Shown in pieces: positions 9,603-18,938 of a stretch of DNA of 64,000 nt. Both the position numbers and the translations under genes were made by a program. Below the pieces are notes generated by a model. The model was not told where the DNA came from. It made no database searches and was given only the letters and a program-made list of their open reading frames with translations. How positions within the stretch are numbered: position 1 is the first letter of the stretch; every line of letters begins with the position of its first letter. Origin of the DNA: Mucilaginibacter sp. CSA2-8R (GTDB taxonomy: Bacteria; Bacteroidota; Bacteroidia; Sphingobacteriales; Sphingobacteriaceae); NCBI RefSeq assembly GCF_038806765.1, contig NZ_CP152389.1, positions 3,844,001 through 3,908,000 of the forward strand. The letters run 5' to 3'.

Positions 9603-11021
9603 TTAGCTGTTTAATAGTTGCGGCTTCTGCTGATAGGTTTTCCATAAAAATTCGCCAAAAATGGTGTTGGCCCAGGCAAACCAACTGCGGGTAAAATCGG
9701 CCGGGTTGTTTTTATTGAACGACTCGTGCATAAAGCCTTTGCCGGCATGGGTAGCCAGCAGCATTTTAATACAATTTTTAATCTCCTGGTCGTTGGTACT
9801 GGTTAAGCCGCGGCTGATGATGCTCAGCGGCCAAATCATGCCATCTTTACCCACGTGCGGACCGCCGATGCCTTCGGCAATGGAGCTTTTATAGAAATAC
9901 GGATTATATTCTGACAGCGCAAACTTGCGGGTATTTTGATAAATGGGGTCTGTTACGGATATGGCATCCAGATAAGGCAAAGCCATTAAGCTTGGGATGT
10001 TGGCATCATCCATCATGTTGGCATTGCCCAAACCATCCACCTCAAAAGCGTAGACTTTGCCTGCATAAGGGTGGTTAACAATGCCGTGTTTTTGTATGGC
10101 CTGCTCAACCTCGGTGGCTAAACTTAATAATTCGGCTGCCAGTGGGCTTTCATTCAACGTCTTCAATATCTCGGCAGTTTGCTTTAAGCTTACCACGGCA
10201 AAAAAGTTAGACGGTATCAGGTAAGGATAAATCGTAGCATCATCACTCGGACGAAACATAGAACAGATCAGCCCGTTAGGCTTTGCCGGAAAGCCATAGC
10301 CTTCCATCGGCAAGGTATCGGTAGGCTTGTTGGTATCGCGCTGAAAATGGTAGCTGCCACGACCTGTTTTGCGTTGCTGCTCTTTAAATGTGCTTAAAAT
10401 GGTCTTTACGCCCTGCTTCCAGTGTTCGTCAAAAGGCGTCGTGTCGCCGGTGTTTTTCCAATAGTGGTAAGACAGGCGTAGCGGATAACACAACGAATCT
10501 ATTTCCCATTTGCGCTCGTGTACGCCGGTCTTCATGTCGGTATGATCGGTTTTCCATTCGCTCTCCTTATTCTCGTCTTTATAAAAAGCATTGGCATAAG
10601 GGTCTTTGTGAACGCACTGCATCTGGCGGTTAAGCACACCAGCTACCATTTGCTGCAATTTTTTATCTTTTTTGATGAAGGTAAGGTACGGCCAAACCTG
10701 GGCCGAACTGTCGCGCAGCCACATGGCATCAATATCGCCGGTAATAACATAGGTATCGGGCTTGCCATTACTCACCGAGTGAAAAACGGTTGTATCCAGC
10801 GTGTTTGGGAAACAGTTCTCAAACATCCAGGCCAACTCTTTATTGGTGACTTTAGCTTTAAACTGCTTGATGGCATCCTCAACGGCGGTGCTGGTAAAAT
10901 TACGCTTACCCACAGGCGGGCGCAGGCTAATGCGCTCGTCAAAAGCAGCCAGCACGGTTTTATTTACAACTACTCCGGCAGTAAGTAATCCTGCATTACG
11001 GATAAAAGCACTTCTTTTCAT
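9603..11021 (-). CDS. GH125 exo-alpha-1,6-mannosidase
   Basis: Metal-independent exo-alpha-1,6-mannosidase of family GH125 (formerly DUF1237), which cleaves alpha-1,6-mannose of N-glycans or mannan. The 472 residues match the family length. Diagnostic stretches are TYVITGDIDAMWLRDSSAQV near residue 90, RKWEIDSLCYPLRL near 170, and GPHVGKDGMIWPLSI near 390. A short leader with a hydrophobic core (residues 5-26) suggests export. A strong terminator lies between this gene and nagB upstream, so it probably begins its own transcript, which runs on through the GH35, GH20, GH29, CBM9, hydrolase and GH92 genes. I could not identify a convincing promoter in the 180 bp ahead of it. Confidence 0.95.
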   Translation of the reverse strand: MKRSAFIRNAGLLTAGVVVNKTVLAAFDERISLRPPVGKRNFTSTAVEDAIKQFKAKVTNKELAWMFENCFPNTLDTTVFHSVSNGKPDTYVITGDIDAMWLRDSSAQVWPYLTFIKKDKKLQQMVAGVLNRQMQCVHKDPYANAFYKDENKESEWKTDHTDMKTGVHERKWEIDSLCYPLRLSYHYWKNTGDTTPFDEHWKQGVKTILSTFKEQQRKTGRGSYHFQRDTNKPTDTLPMEGYGFPAKPNGLICSMFRPSDDATIYPYLIPSNFFAVVSLKQTAEILKTLNESPLAAELLSLATEVEQAIQKHGIVNHPYAGKVYAFEVDGLGNANMMDDANIPSLMALPYLDAISVTDPIYQNTRKFALSEYNPYFYKSSIAEGIGGPHVGKDGMIWPLSIISRGLTSTNDQEIKNCIKMLLATHAGKGFMHESFNKNNPADFTRSWFAWANTIFGEFLWKTYQQKPQLLNS

Positions 11022-11154
11022 TTATAGGTATTAAGGGTTGATTAAAAGCAAAGTGGTTAGCTCTGCATTTAAACTTATGGCTTGGTTTAGGTAAAAATTA
11101 AACAGCAATATCGGCAACAATACACATGGTAAAATATTGAAGGTTTAATTAAGA

Positions 11155-11193
11155 AAAAGGGAAAAAGAAGCTGCGGGCGGGTTGCCCACAGCT
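11155..11193 (-). terminator. Intrinsic terminator after nagB
   Basis: On the minus strand, a 10-bp stem (arms 11184-11193 and 11169-11178, one G-T pair, GC-rich) with a 5-nt loop is followed by a T-rich run. It lies just past the nagB stop at 11204 and ahead of GH125, so it should separate the two transcription units. Confidence 0.75.
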
Positions 11194-11203
11194 GTATTTA
11201 TTT

Positions 11204-13123
11204 CTAGAACTGAAAGCGTACAAACGCTTCCATAGCCTCATATTCGGCCAGGCCAAGTTCATTGTAATTAGAAGCCGTTTCGCGGTTGCGGTCTTCGGCA
11301 CGTACCCAAAACTCGCGGGCGTCATCACCCGGAAATACCGGCGTATCTTTTTGCGACTGATGCTTAAATATAGCATAACGTTTACGCAATACCTCTTGCG
11401 GAGAAAGCGGAACAGCCATTTCAATTTCGTGCGTTTCAAACTCGTGCCATGCGCCGCGGTACAGCCACAACCAGCAGTCTTTAACCCACTCTTCGGTTTC
11501 CTTTAAACGTTTTAGCGCTTCCAGAATAATGTTAAAGCAAACTACGTGGGTACCATGTGGGTCGGCAAAATCACCTGCGGCAAAAACCTGGTGGGGTTTA
11601 ACGGCTTGCAACAATTCCATCGTTAAACGAACGTCTTCCTCACCTACTGCGTTTTTTTGCGTTTTACCCGATTCGTAAAACGGTAGGGCCATAAAGTGAA
11701 TATGATCATCGGGTAAACCGGCAAAACGTGCACCGGCAATAGCCTCGGTTTTACGGATAAAACCTTTTACATTCCTGATTTCCTGGGTATCTACCTGGTT
11801 AGGACGTTTTTTTTCTAAAAAGCTGCGCATGTCTTCGTAGATGCCGCTTAATTTACCGGCATCATCGCCAATACTTTTGTTAAAGTCGATAGCAAACTCA
11901 ACGTAGCGCAGCACGTCATCATCCCAAACGGCAGTATTACCCGAAGTTTGGTAAGCCACATGCACGTCATGCCCCTGGTCAACCAAACGGATGAAAGTAC
12001 CACCCATCGAAATTACGTCATCATCAGGGTGCGGCGAAAACACAATGGAGCGCTTTTTAGCAGGATTAGCACGCTCCGGACGCTGACTGTCGTCGGCATT
12101 AGGCTTGCCACCCGGCCAACCGGTAATGGTATGCTGTAAACGGTTAAAGATGTCAATATTAATGTTGTAAACCGGGCCCTGCTCAACCGCTAACTGAGCC
12201 ATGCCATGGCTGTTATAATCTTCTTCGGTAAGTTTAAGTACTGGTTTTTTGAGCGTTGTAGCCAGCCAGATCACGGCCTTCTTCCTCAGTTCATTGGTCC
12301 AAACGCAATCTTTTACCAACCATGGGGTATCAAAGCGGGTTAGGTCTGAAGCAGCGCCTTCATCCAACACAAACTCAACATGGTCAGATAACTGAAGGTA
12401 AGTGGCCGGTACGTCGCCCGAAATTTCGCCTTCAACTGCCTTTTTAATAATGGCAGCTTTACGCTGGCTCCAGGCCATCAATATAATTTCGCGGGCTTTG
12501 AAGATAGTACCAATACCCATGGTGATGGCTTTAGTAGGTACGTTTTCTTTACCGCCAAAATCACGCGAGGCATCGCTGCGGGTCAGGTCGTCCAGTGTTA
12601 CCATACGGGTACCTGAATTAGGTGCCGAGCCAGGCTCGTTAAAACCAATGTGACCGGTACGGCCAATACCTAATATTTGCAGGTCTAAACCGCCTAAATC
12701 TTCAATCTGGCGTTCATATTCCACACAAAAAGCAGTTACTGCATCTTTATCTAAAGTACCATCGGGGATATGAACGTTGTTTTTATCGATGTCAATATGA
12801 TTGAACAGGTTTTCGTTCATGAAGGTGACGTAGCTCTGCGCAGAGTCGGGCTGCATCGGGTAGTACTCATCCAGATTAAAGGTGATTACATTTTTAAAGC
12901 TTAAGCCTTCTTCCCGGTGCAGTCTTACCAGTTCTTGGTATACCCCAACCGGTGTAACACCAGTAGCCAGGCCCAATACGGCCGGTTTACCGGTTTCTTG
13001 TTTGCTCTTAATCAGGCCGGCAATTCTTTGCGCTACCCGTCTAGAAGCTTCTTTCTGGTTTGGATAAACATTTACCGGAAGTTTCTCATACCGGGTTTCT
13101 TCTAAAAGATTTAAACGTGCCAT
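11204..13123 (-). CDS. nagB: Glucosamine-6-phosphate deaminase fused to PIG-L deacetylase-like domain
   Basis: Cytoplasmic enzyme that converts GlcN-6-P to fructose-6-P and ammonia, linking GlcNAc salvage to glycolysis. Residues 1-270 are the NagB domain, with GLATGVTPVGVYQEL near 51, the NLDEYYPM motif with catalytic Asp85, and LGIGRTGHIGFNEPG near 151. Residues about 355-630 are a PIG-L/LmbE-type domain with the metal-binding SPHPDDDVISMGG motif (His365 to Asp369). Such 640-residue fusions occur in Bacteroidota annotated as NagB. The second domain might deacetylate GlcNAc or GlcNAc-6-P, because no nagA is present nearby, but this is inference. There is no signal peptide. It is the only cytoplasmic enzyme in the set and is followed by a strong terminator. 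Confidence 0.95.
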   Translation of the reverse strand: MARLNLLEETRYEKLPVNVYPNQKEASRRVAQRIAGLIKSKQETGKPAVLGLATGVTPVGVYQELVRLHREEGLSFKNVITFNLDEYYPMQPDSAQSYVTFMNENLFNHIDIDKNNVHIPDGTLDKDAVTAFCVEYERQIEDLGGLDLQILGIGRTGHIGFNEPGSAPNSGTRMVTLDDLTRSDASRDFGGKENVPTKAITMGIGTIFKAREIILMAWSQRKAAIIKKAVEGEISGDVPATYLQLSDHVEFVLDEGAASDLTRFDTPWLVKDCVWTNELRKKAVIWLATTLKKPVLKLTEEDYNSHGMAQLAVEQGPVYNINIDIFNRLQHTITGWPGGKPNADDSQRPERANPAKKRSIVFSPHPDDDVISMGGTFIRLVDQGHDVHVAYQTSGNTAVWDDDVLRYVEFAIDFNKSIGDDAGKLSGIYEDMRSFLEKKRPNQVDTQEIRNVKGFIRKTEAIAGARFAGLPDDHIHFMALPFYESGKTQKNAVGEEDVRLTMELLQAVKPHQVFAAGDFADPHGTHVVCFNIILEALKRLKETEEWVKDCWLWLYRGAWHEFETHEIEMAVPLSPQEVLRKRYAIFKHQSQKDTPVFPGDDAREFWVRAEDRNRETASNYNELGLAEYEAMEAFVRFQF

Positions 13124-13164
13124 ATAAAATCGTATATCTGAAAAGTTGAATGCATGTAATGTAT

Positions 13165-15837
13165 TTAGTTGGCTATGGGCAACAGTTGCTCAGGCAAATT
13201 CCAGCCGCTTACCGACAGCATATTCTGCTGGCCGGCATCCTGAGGCTGATAATCTAAAACAATTTTGCGCTGTTCGCCCGGTAAAACCGAGACGTAATTA
13301 TCGGAATAAAAAACCGGTAATACCCGTTTTTTGGTACTGCTATTTATTAACGACAGCCGGTTAAAAAATGCCACCGGTGCTTTGGCCGGGTTGGTTAAGG
13401 TAACCTCTACCTTACCCGAACTAACGCGTTTGCCCGAAATTTTAAGTTGAGAGGCCGGCATGCGCTTTAAACCCGAATAGGTTCCCTCGGCATCCGGCAG
13501 CCAGTAAGTATTGCTGCTTACCACATTTTTATTAAGATCTAATAGTTGGATAGATAAAAAAGCGCCTTCATCCTTAGCCAGTTTATCAATGGTAGTTTTA
13601 ATGGGTAAAAAGTTTTTGCTTGATGACGGCTGGATTTCAATTACCACCTGGGTAATTAAACTATCGGCTCCTTTCATGTCATGTGTTTTTACTACCAGCA
13701 TCAAATCACGCTTAGTTTCGAAGGTATTGTTTATCACGCCTACCACGCCGGTGATAGGATTATACATACCGTGCAATGGCTCGCTGCCGCTGTGCAGTCC
13801 ATACAAACAGGCATTGGGGTCCAGGTAGTAATCGTACATCTGGCCGCGCATAGCTGTCCATGGGTTTTGTGTTTTCCAGATGATTACCCCGGTGTACCAG
13901 TCCCACATGTGTGAGCTAAAGCCTTCCATCAGGGCGCGGTACTGGTCGTAATTTACCAATTGGGCCTTGTTTGCAAAATCCTCCGCGTCTTTAGCTTTGC
14001 CATAAGGATCAATCGATGCATCATAGCCAATGTATTTATGGTAATCCCAAACCGAGTCTACTTTGGAGGTATTTTTCTCGACAGAGTATTGCGGGGCCAC
14101 CCTGTTTTTTTCGGGGATGAAACGTTTTAGCGACTCGTAATCACTAACACCCACCGAGCCAATTTCGGAATTAAACGGAAACGTACGCGTTTGCCAGAAT
14201 GTTGAAAGCTGCTGTATTCCATAAGGCCCATCGCCATTACCACCCAAGGTATTTAATGACATCTTATCAGAGTTAGAATACTCTACAAACCAACGGGTGC
14301 CATCCAGTTTAGGGATGATGGAGTCGCGCAAAGGCAACAAAATATCTTCGGGAGGAGTAATTTCGTTACCGCCGCACCAAATGGCTAACGACGGATGATT
14401 GCGCACCATTTTAACCTGATCGGCAGCCGAACGCAAAAATAACTGGTGATCATCAGGGTATTTACGGCGGGTCCACTGGTCTTCGGCTTTCAACGGGTCG
14501 AGCCATTTGCCATCGGCGTCTCCAGATATCCAGAAATCCTGAAATACCAGCATACCATATTTATCACAGGCATTATAAAACTCAGGGCGTTCTATAATTG
14601 CGCCTCCCCAAATTCTGATTAAATTGAGGTTCATGTCTTTGTGAAAGCGAACTTCCGCATCGTAGCGGGCATCTGTAAAGCGCAGCATGGCATCCGAAAT
14701 AATCCAGTTACCGCCTTTAATAAACACTTTCTGGCCATTTACCGCAATTTCGCGGCTATTAGTATGACTGTTCCAACTGGTTTGTATTTCGCGAACGCCT
14801 ACATTGATATTTTGTTGGTCAGACAGTTTGTTATCACTGGTATAAAACTGTATTCGTGAAGCATACAAGTGAGCGTTACCATAACCGTTTGGCCACCACA
14901 AAACCGGGTTTTTAAGTACAACGTCAGCCAGGTTAACTTCGGTTACCGAGTTGGCTTTAAGTATTACCTTTTGGCTAACGCGATGACCGTTGATGGTATA
15001 TTGCAGCGTGCCGCTAACCGGTGCAGGCAGTGGGTTTTGCAACTCGGCAGAAGCCTTGATGATGGCAGGTTGCTGTACCCCTCCTACTTTGCGCACACCT
15101 GGCACCAGTGTAACAACATGCGGGTTGTTGATTTTAACTTTGCCAGTAGTTTGAACAGTCACCTTGTCCCATATACCGGTATTGCGGTCGCGCATGGGCT
15201 GTATCCAGTCCCAACCGGCGGTATATTGCAAACCCACATTTTTACCAATACGGCCATCACCACCCTGACCACCATTGGGATTACCCACCGGATCGGGCGG
15301 ATAAACTACCACCGCCAAACGATTATTCCCTGATGGATCGAGCACAGAAGTTATGTTGTAAGATTGACGCAAAAACATACCGTAGTGTGTTTTTGAATTG
15401 AGTTTATGACCGTTTACAAAAACATCGCAGCTATAATTGATGCCGCGAAGATTTAAATAAACCTGTCCACCGCTTTGCGGAGTTGCTGCTTTAAAATTGT
15501 TTACAAACCAATAGGTATAGTAATCGCGCCCGGTGTAAAATATGTCTTTAATCCGCTCATTGTTCATGCCATAAAATGGGTCGGGCACTTTATGGTTGTT
15601 CAGCAAGGTGGTTAACACTGTTCCAGGTACGGTGGCAGCCATCCACCCGGTTACATTGTAGTTAGCTTTAGAAATAGCAGTTCCGTCAACATTCACTTCT
15701 TTAATAGCAGCACATTTCCATCCGCTATTCAGTTCGACCGAGGTTTGTGCTTTTGCAGTCAGCAAAATGGCCAAGCAAGCAACAGCGGTTAATAAAGTTT
15801 TTTTGTATTGTTGATATCGGAATTTTGATTGATGCAT
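13165..15837 (-). CDS. GH2 beta-mannosidase-like glycosidase
   Basis: Secreted GH2 enzyme of 890 residues, probably acting on the Man-beta-1,4-GlcNAc core of N-glycans. A signal peptide ends near AKAQ (about residue 31). GH2 sugar-binding, immunoglobulin-like and barrel domains follow. The likely acid/base is Glu492 in AIWCGGNEITPPED and the likely nucleophile is Glu558 in FPFNSEIGS. The layout and motifs resemble mannosylglycoprotein endo-beta-mannosidases and exo-beta-glucosaminidases more than LacZ. A C-terminal Ig-like domain ends the protein. It sits between the short GH29 fucosidase and nagB. A second, diverged GH2 of the same type is at 57481-60249. Substrate choice between beta-mannose and glucosamine is inferred from context only. 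Confidence 0.88.
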   Translation of the reverse strand: MHQSKFRYQQYKKTLLTAVACLAILLTAKAQTSVELNSGWKCAAIKEVNVDGTAISKANYNVTGWMAATVPGTVLTTLLNNHKVPDPFYGMNNERIKDIFYTGRDYYTYWFVNNFKAATPQSGGQVYLNLRGINYSCDVFVNGHKLNSKTHYGMFLRQSYNITSVLDPSGNNRLAVVVYPPDPVGNPNGGQGGDGRIGKNVGLQYTAGWDWIQPMRDRNTGIWDKVTVQTTGKVKINNPHVVTLVPGVRKVGGVQQPAIIKASAELQNPLPAPVSGTLQYTINGHRVSQKVILKANSVTEVNLADVVLKNPVLWWPNGYGNAHLYASRIQFYTSDNKLSDQQNINVGVREIQTSWNSHTNSREIAVNGQKVFIKGGNWIISDAMLRFTDARYDAEVRFHKDMNLNLIRIWGGAIIERPEFYNACDKYGMLVFQDFWISGDADGKWLDPLKAEDQWTRRKYPDDHQLFLRSAADQVKMVRNHPSLAIWCGGNEITPPEDILLPLRDSIIPKLDGTRWFVEYSNSDKMSLNTLGGNGDGPYGIQQLSTFWQTRTFPFNSEIGSVGVSDYESLKRFIPEKNRVAPQYSVEKNTSKVDSVWDYHKYIGYDASIDPYGKAKDAEDFANKAQLVNYDQYRALMEGFSSHMWDWYTGVIIWKTQNPWTAMRGQMYDYYLDPNACLYGLHSGSEPLHGMYNPITGVVGVINNTFETKRDLMLVVKTHDMKGADSLITQVVIEIQPSSSKNFLPIKTTIDKLAKDEGAFLSIQLLDLNKNVVSSNTYWLPDAEGTYSGLKRMPASQLKISGKRVSSGKVEVTLTNPAKAPVAFFNRLSLINSSTKKRVLPVFYSDNYVSVLPGEQRKIVLDYQPQDAGQQNMLSVSGWNLPEQLLPIAN

Positions 15838-15889
15838 ATTTCTAATCTCTGCAATGTAATTTCTATGTTGAACCGTTTAGTTTTATGTA

Positions 15890-17356
15890 TTAGTTGTAAG
15901 CCAGTTTAAAAGTTGCGGCCTGTTTTAAACCGCTACCATCGCGAAGACTTGAAGGTACAGTTACCTTAACAGCACCACCCTGCTGCTGCCACTGTATCTT
16001 TTGCGACGAGCCTAACAGGCTGACTTTTTTTACTTTTTTAGGATCGCTTATTTTAAACTCCAGCGTAGCCGGCAGTTTTACATCCTCTTTGTCGCCAAGC
16101 ACATAAGCATATACAGCCGATTTATTTTTTGCTTGTGTGTAAAACACATTATTTTCTGAGTAAGGTGCAATGGCTTGTGAGTTATAAATGCCCTCGCCAT
16201 TAATTTTCATCCAGGCACCTATACCGGCCAGGCGTTTGTAGGCCTCGGGGTCCCAGTCACCATCAGGGCCTGGGCCGATATTCATCAACAGGTTACCACC
16301 GCGCGACACGATTTTAACCAGCAACTGCACAATATCGTGGGTTGATTTATAATGGTCGCCTGGTACATAGCTCCAGGAGTTGCCCATAGTGATACAGCTT
16401 TCCCAAGGGAAACCTTCCGGCTTGTTGGGTACCTGCTGCTCTGGAGTGGTGTAATTTTCATACTGCCCAGGCACCGTACGGTCTACTACAATTAACCCAG
16501 GCTGGTGCTTACGCGCCATGGCCGCAATTTTAGGCATATCAATATCCTGGTTAAACTTAATACCGCGTTGCCAATCAATAGCCGTATCAATAGTAGCTTT
16601 AGGTCTTACCCATCCGCCATCCAGCCACAAAATATCTACACTGCCGTAACCAGTCATCAGCTCCTGGATTTGGTTGTAGGTAAAATCTTTAAACTTGTTC
16701 CAGCGCTCCGGGTATTTAGCCGGGTCGTAATTTACGTTGCGGTCTTTAGGCGGAAAGTACGGCCACCAATAGTCGGGTGAATGCCAGTCGGGCTTAGAAA
16801 AATAAGCACCGATCATAAAGTTTTCTTTCCTGAAGGCGTTAAAAATTTCCTTAGTAACGTTTGCACGAGGATTGGTTGCAAACGGCGATTTAGAGTCGGT
16901 GATCTTGTAGTCTGACTGTTTAGTGTCAAACATGGCAAAACCGTCATGGTGCTTAGTGGTAAACACTACATATTTCATTCCGGCATTTTTAGCGGCGGCC
17001 ACCCACTTTTCGGGATTAAATCTAACTGGGTTAAAAGATTTTTGAAGATTTTCGTAAGCCTGCTTGTATCCGTTATAGGTAGCACTATACGGACCTTTGC
17101 GTTGGGTCCAGCCTTCATCCTCGGGGCAAATACTCCAACTTTCAACCACGCCCCATTGCGAGTAGGTACCCCAGTGCATAAATAAACCAAATTTAAGATC
17201 TTGCCAGTGTGTAAGTTTGGTTTGAACAGCCGGGTCTGTAGGAGCTTCATATTTTTTTGAAGTTTCGTGTACCTGCGCTTTAGCGTGGCCGGCAAACAGC
17301 AATGCTGATAAGATAAGTGCCTTAGTTAACCGCTTGCCCTGCATTTGTATCGCCAT
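15890..17356 (-). CDS. GH29 alpha-L-fucosidase
   Basis: Exported alpha-L-fucosidase with the plain GH29 layout (488 residues): signal peptide to about residue 28, barrel, and a short C-terminal sandwich domain. Key motifs are FGLFMHWGTYSQWG near residue 56, VVFTTKHHDGFAMFD near 130, and DILWLDGGWV, where Asp246 is the likely nucleophile. NLLMNIGPGPDGDW near residue 355 is also typical of GH29. It starts 9 bp after the ROK regulator stop, so the regulator and enzyme are almost certainly on one transcript. Compared with the 703-residue GH29 at 3310-5421, it lacks the discoidin modules. An internal ATG at 17344 is an alternative start that leaves the signal peptide intact. Confidence 0.95.
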   Translation of the reverse strand: MAIQMQGKRLTKALILSALLFAGHAKAQVHETSKKYEAPTDPAVQTKLTHWQDLKFGLFMHWGTYSQWGVVESWSICPEDEGWTQRKGPYSATYNGYKQAYENLQKSFNPVRFNPEKWVAAAKNAGMKYVVFTTKHHDGFAMFDTKQSDYKITDSKSPFATNPRANVTKEIFNAFRKENFMIGAYFSKPDWHSPDYWWPYFPPKDRNVNYDPAKYPERWNKFKDFTYNQIQELMTGYGSVDILWLDGGWVRPKATIDTAIDWQRGIKFNQDIDMPKIAAMARKHQPGLIVVDRTVPGQYENYTTPEQQVPNKPEGFPWESCITMGNSWSYVPGDHYKSTHDIVQLLVKIVSRGGNLLMNIGPGPDGDWDPEAYKRLAGIGAWMKINGEGIYNSQAIAPYSENNVFYTQAKNKSAVYAYVLGDKEDVKLPATLEFKISDPKKVKKVSLLGSSQKIQWQQQGGAVKVTVPSSLRDGSGLKQAATFKLAYN

Positions 17357-17365
17357 TCGTATATA

Positions 17366-18577
17366 TTATTGATTGATGTCCAGTTCTTTATTTAATGCCT
17401 CAATTTTATCGCCCAGCAATTTGCCAATATTTTCTACCACCAGCACGGCGCCGCCTATTAACTGTGCTTTGCTGTTTAGGTTTGATATCACCAGCTCGGT
17501 GTAGGCTGCCAAACGAGGTATGCAATGTTCATTAATAGCCTGCTGTATAGGCGCCATCCATAACCGGCCAATTACGCTAGCCTTGCCACTAAAAATAATA
17601 ATAGCCGGGTTCATGATGTGAATAAGGATAGCCAGGCACTGCCCGATGTGATAGGCTGCCTCCGATATCAGTTTTACTGAAAGCATATCGCCTTTAACGG
17701 CCTCGTTAATAATGGCATCGGCATCAATGGTCGGGTAATTGGCTAAACTACTGCGTTGCCCTTGTGCAATCTCTTCATTAGCTTTTGAGATGATGGCAAT
17801 CAGGGATGCTTCTGTTTCTAAACAGCCATGCTTGCCGCATTTGCAGAGTTTACCGTTTTTAATTAAGGGGATATGGCTAAACTCGCCGGCCAAACCGCTG
17901 TGCCCTCTAAAAATTTCGCCGTTTACAATCATACCCAAGCCTATACCCCAGCCCAAATTAATTACCATGGCATCATCCTGGTACATGGCAGCTCCAAACT
18001 TTTGCTCGCCTAAGGCAATAGCGGTCGAGTCGTTTTCGATAAATACAGGCAGCGAAAGTGCCTGCTGCATATAATCAACCAGCGATACATCCTTGCAATC
18101 AAGATGGGTATAGTTGATACCTTTTACCGGGTCTATAAAACCGGGCATGGTTACGCCAATGCCTAATATTTTACTGTTGTCTATCCCCGACTGAGCTATA
18201 TACTTTTCAATTTCGGTAATCAGGTTGTCCGCCTTTAAGTTGTAAAGCTCCAGTTTGTGCTGAACAATGTCGGCCACAAAACGATTGTTCATATCCAGTA
18301 TACCAATCTGGATATAAAACTGGCTTACAGCTACCGATACAATGTAGTGCGTATCTGGTATTAGTGAGTATTGTAAAGGTTTACGGCCGCCGCTGGAGCT
18401 GGCATAACCTTTCTCAATCACGTACCCTTCTTTAATTAATTCGTTAAGTACTTTGATGGCATGCGGAATGCTTTTTCCTATATAACTACTTATATCGGAA
18501 CTTGAAAGCGCTTCATTATAGTAAAGACATTTAATCGCCTTGGCGTTGTTTACCAAAGCAGATATGTTTTGCGACAT
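17366..18577 (-). CDS. ROK-family transcriptional regulator (NagC/XylR type)
   Basis: A 403-residue repressor with an N-terminal winged helix-turn-helix (about residues 8-70; SSDISSYIGKSIPHAIKVLN is the recognition region) and a ROK sugar-sensing domain. The ROK part shows the VAVSQFYIQIGILD and GWGIGLGMIVNGEIF segments. The zinc motif CKCGKHGCLE lies around residue 246. It is the first gene of the unit carrying GH29, GH2 and nagB, which suggests it senses a released amino sugar or its phosphate and controls this operon. A palindrome at 18676-18703, 99 bp upstream of the start, is a plausible operator for autoregulation. Regulated genes and ligand are inferred. Confidence 0.9.
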   Translation of the reverse strand: MSQNISALVNNAKAIKCLYYNEALSSSDISSYIGKSIPHAIKVLNELIKEGYVIEKGYASSSGGRKPLQYSLIPDTHYIVSVAVSQFYIQIGILDMNNRFVADIVQHKLELYNLKADNLITEIEKYIAQSGIDNSKILGIGVTMPGFIDPVKGINYTHLDCKDVSLVDYMQQALSLPVFIENDSTAIALGEQKFGAAMYQDDAMVINLGWGIGLGMIVNGEIFRGHSGLAGEFSHIPLIKNGKLCKCGKHGCLETEASLIAIISKANEEIAQGQRSSLANYPTIDADAIINEAVKGDMLSVKLISEAAYHIGQCLAILIHIMNPAIIIFSGKASVIGRLWMAPIQQAINEHCIPRLAAYTELVISNLNSKAQLIGGAVLVVENIGKLLGDKIEALNKELDINQ

Positions 18578-18675
18578 TGACTAAGAAAATTAAAGATTTA
18601 CATATTTAGTTTATTTCTGATAACAAAGCAAACTTTTTTAAATTTTTAAAAAGATTACTGCCTTTAGCCTACCAG

Positions 18676-18703
18676 TTTGCACAACTCATAGGAGTTATGC
18701 AAA
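18676..18703. promoter_or_regulatory. Candidate operator palindrome upstream of the ROK gene
   Basis: Two 12-nt arms, TTTGCACAACTC and GAGTTATGCAAA, flank a 4-nt centre and pair at 11 of 12 positions. It lies about 100 bp upstream of the ROK start, in the only long gap inside the locus (18578-18938). The size and symmetry suit a dimeric ROK repressor. The rest of the gap is AT-rich, and I see no clean promoter in it. Confidence 0.45.
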
Positions 18704-18845
18704 TTGTGATATTAAGCTATCATTTTAAATGTATTCTTTTACGACGTTATGAGTAATAATAGAGTTACACTTATAGACAATTATAAATGGCTTTGATAAT
18801 CAATACTTAATGAAGTCAAATTTCTCCATCGCCAACTAAACGAAT

Positions 18846-18877
18846 AAAAAAAGCGTCTTTATTACTAAAACGCTTTT
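18846..18877 (-). terminator. Intrinsic terminator after the GDPD gene
   Basis: On the minus strand an AAAAGCGT arm, a 13-nt loop and an ACGCTTTT arm run into a T-tract. It lies 62 bp past the stop of the glycerophosphodiesterase gene, so it should end the susC-susD-GH92-GDPD transcript before the ROK unit. Confidence 0.75.
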
Positions 18878-18938
18878 AAACAACTGTATGAAAAGTGACA
18901 GTCCATCCGAGATGAACTGGTTAATTATCGCACGGCAT

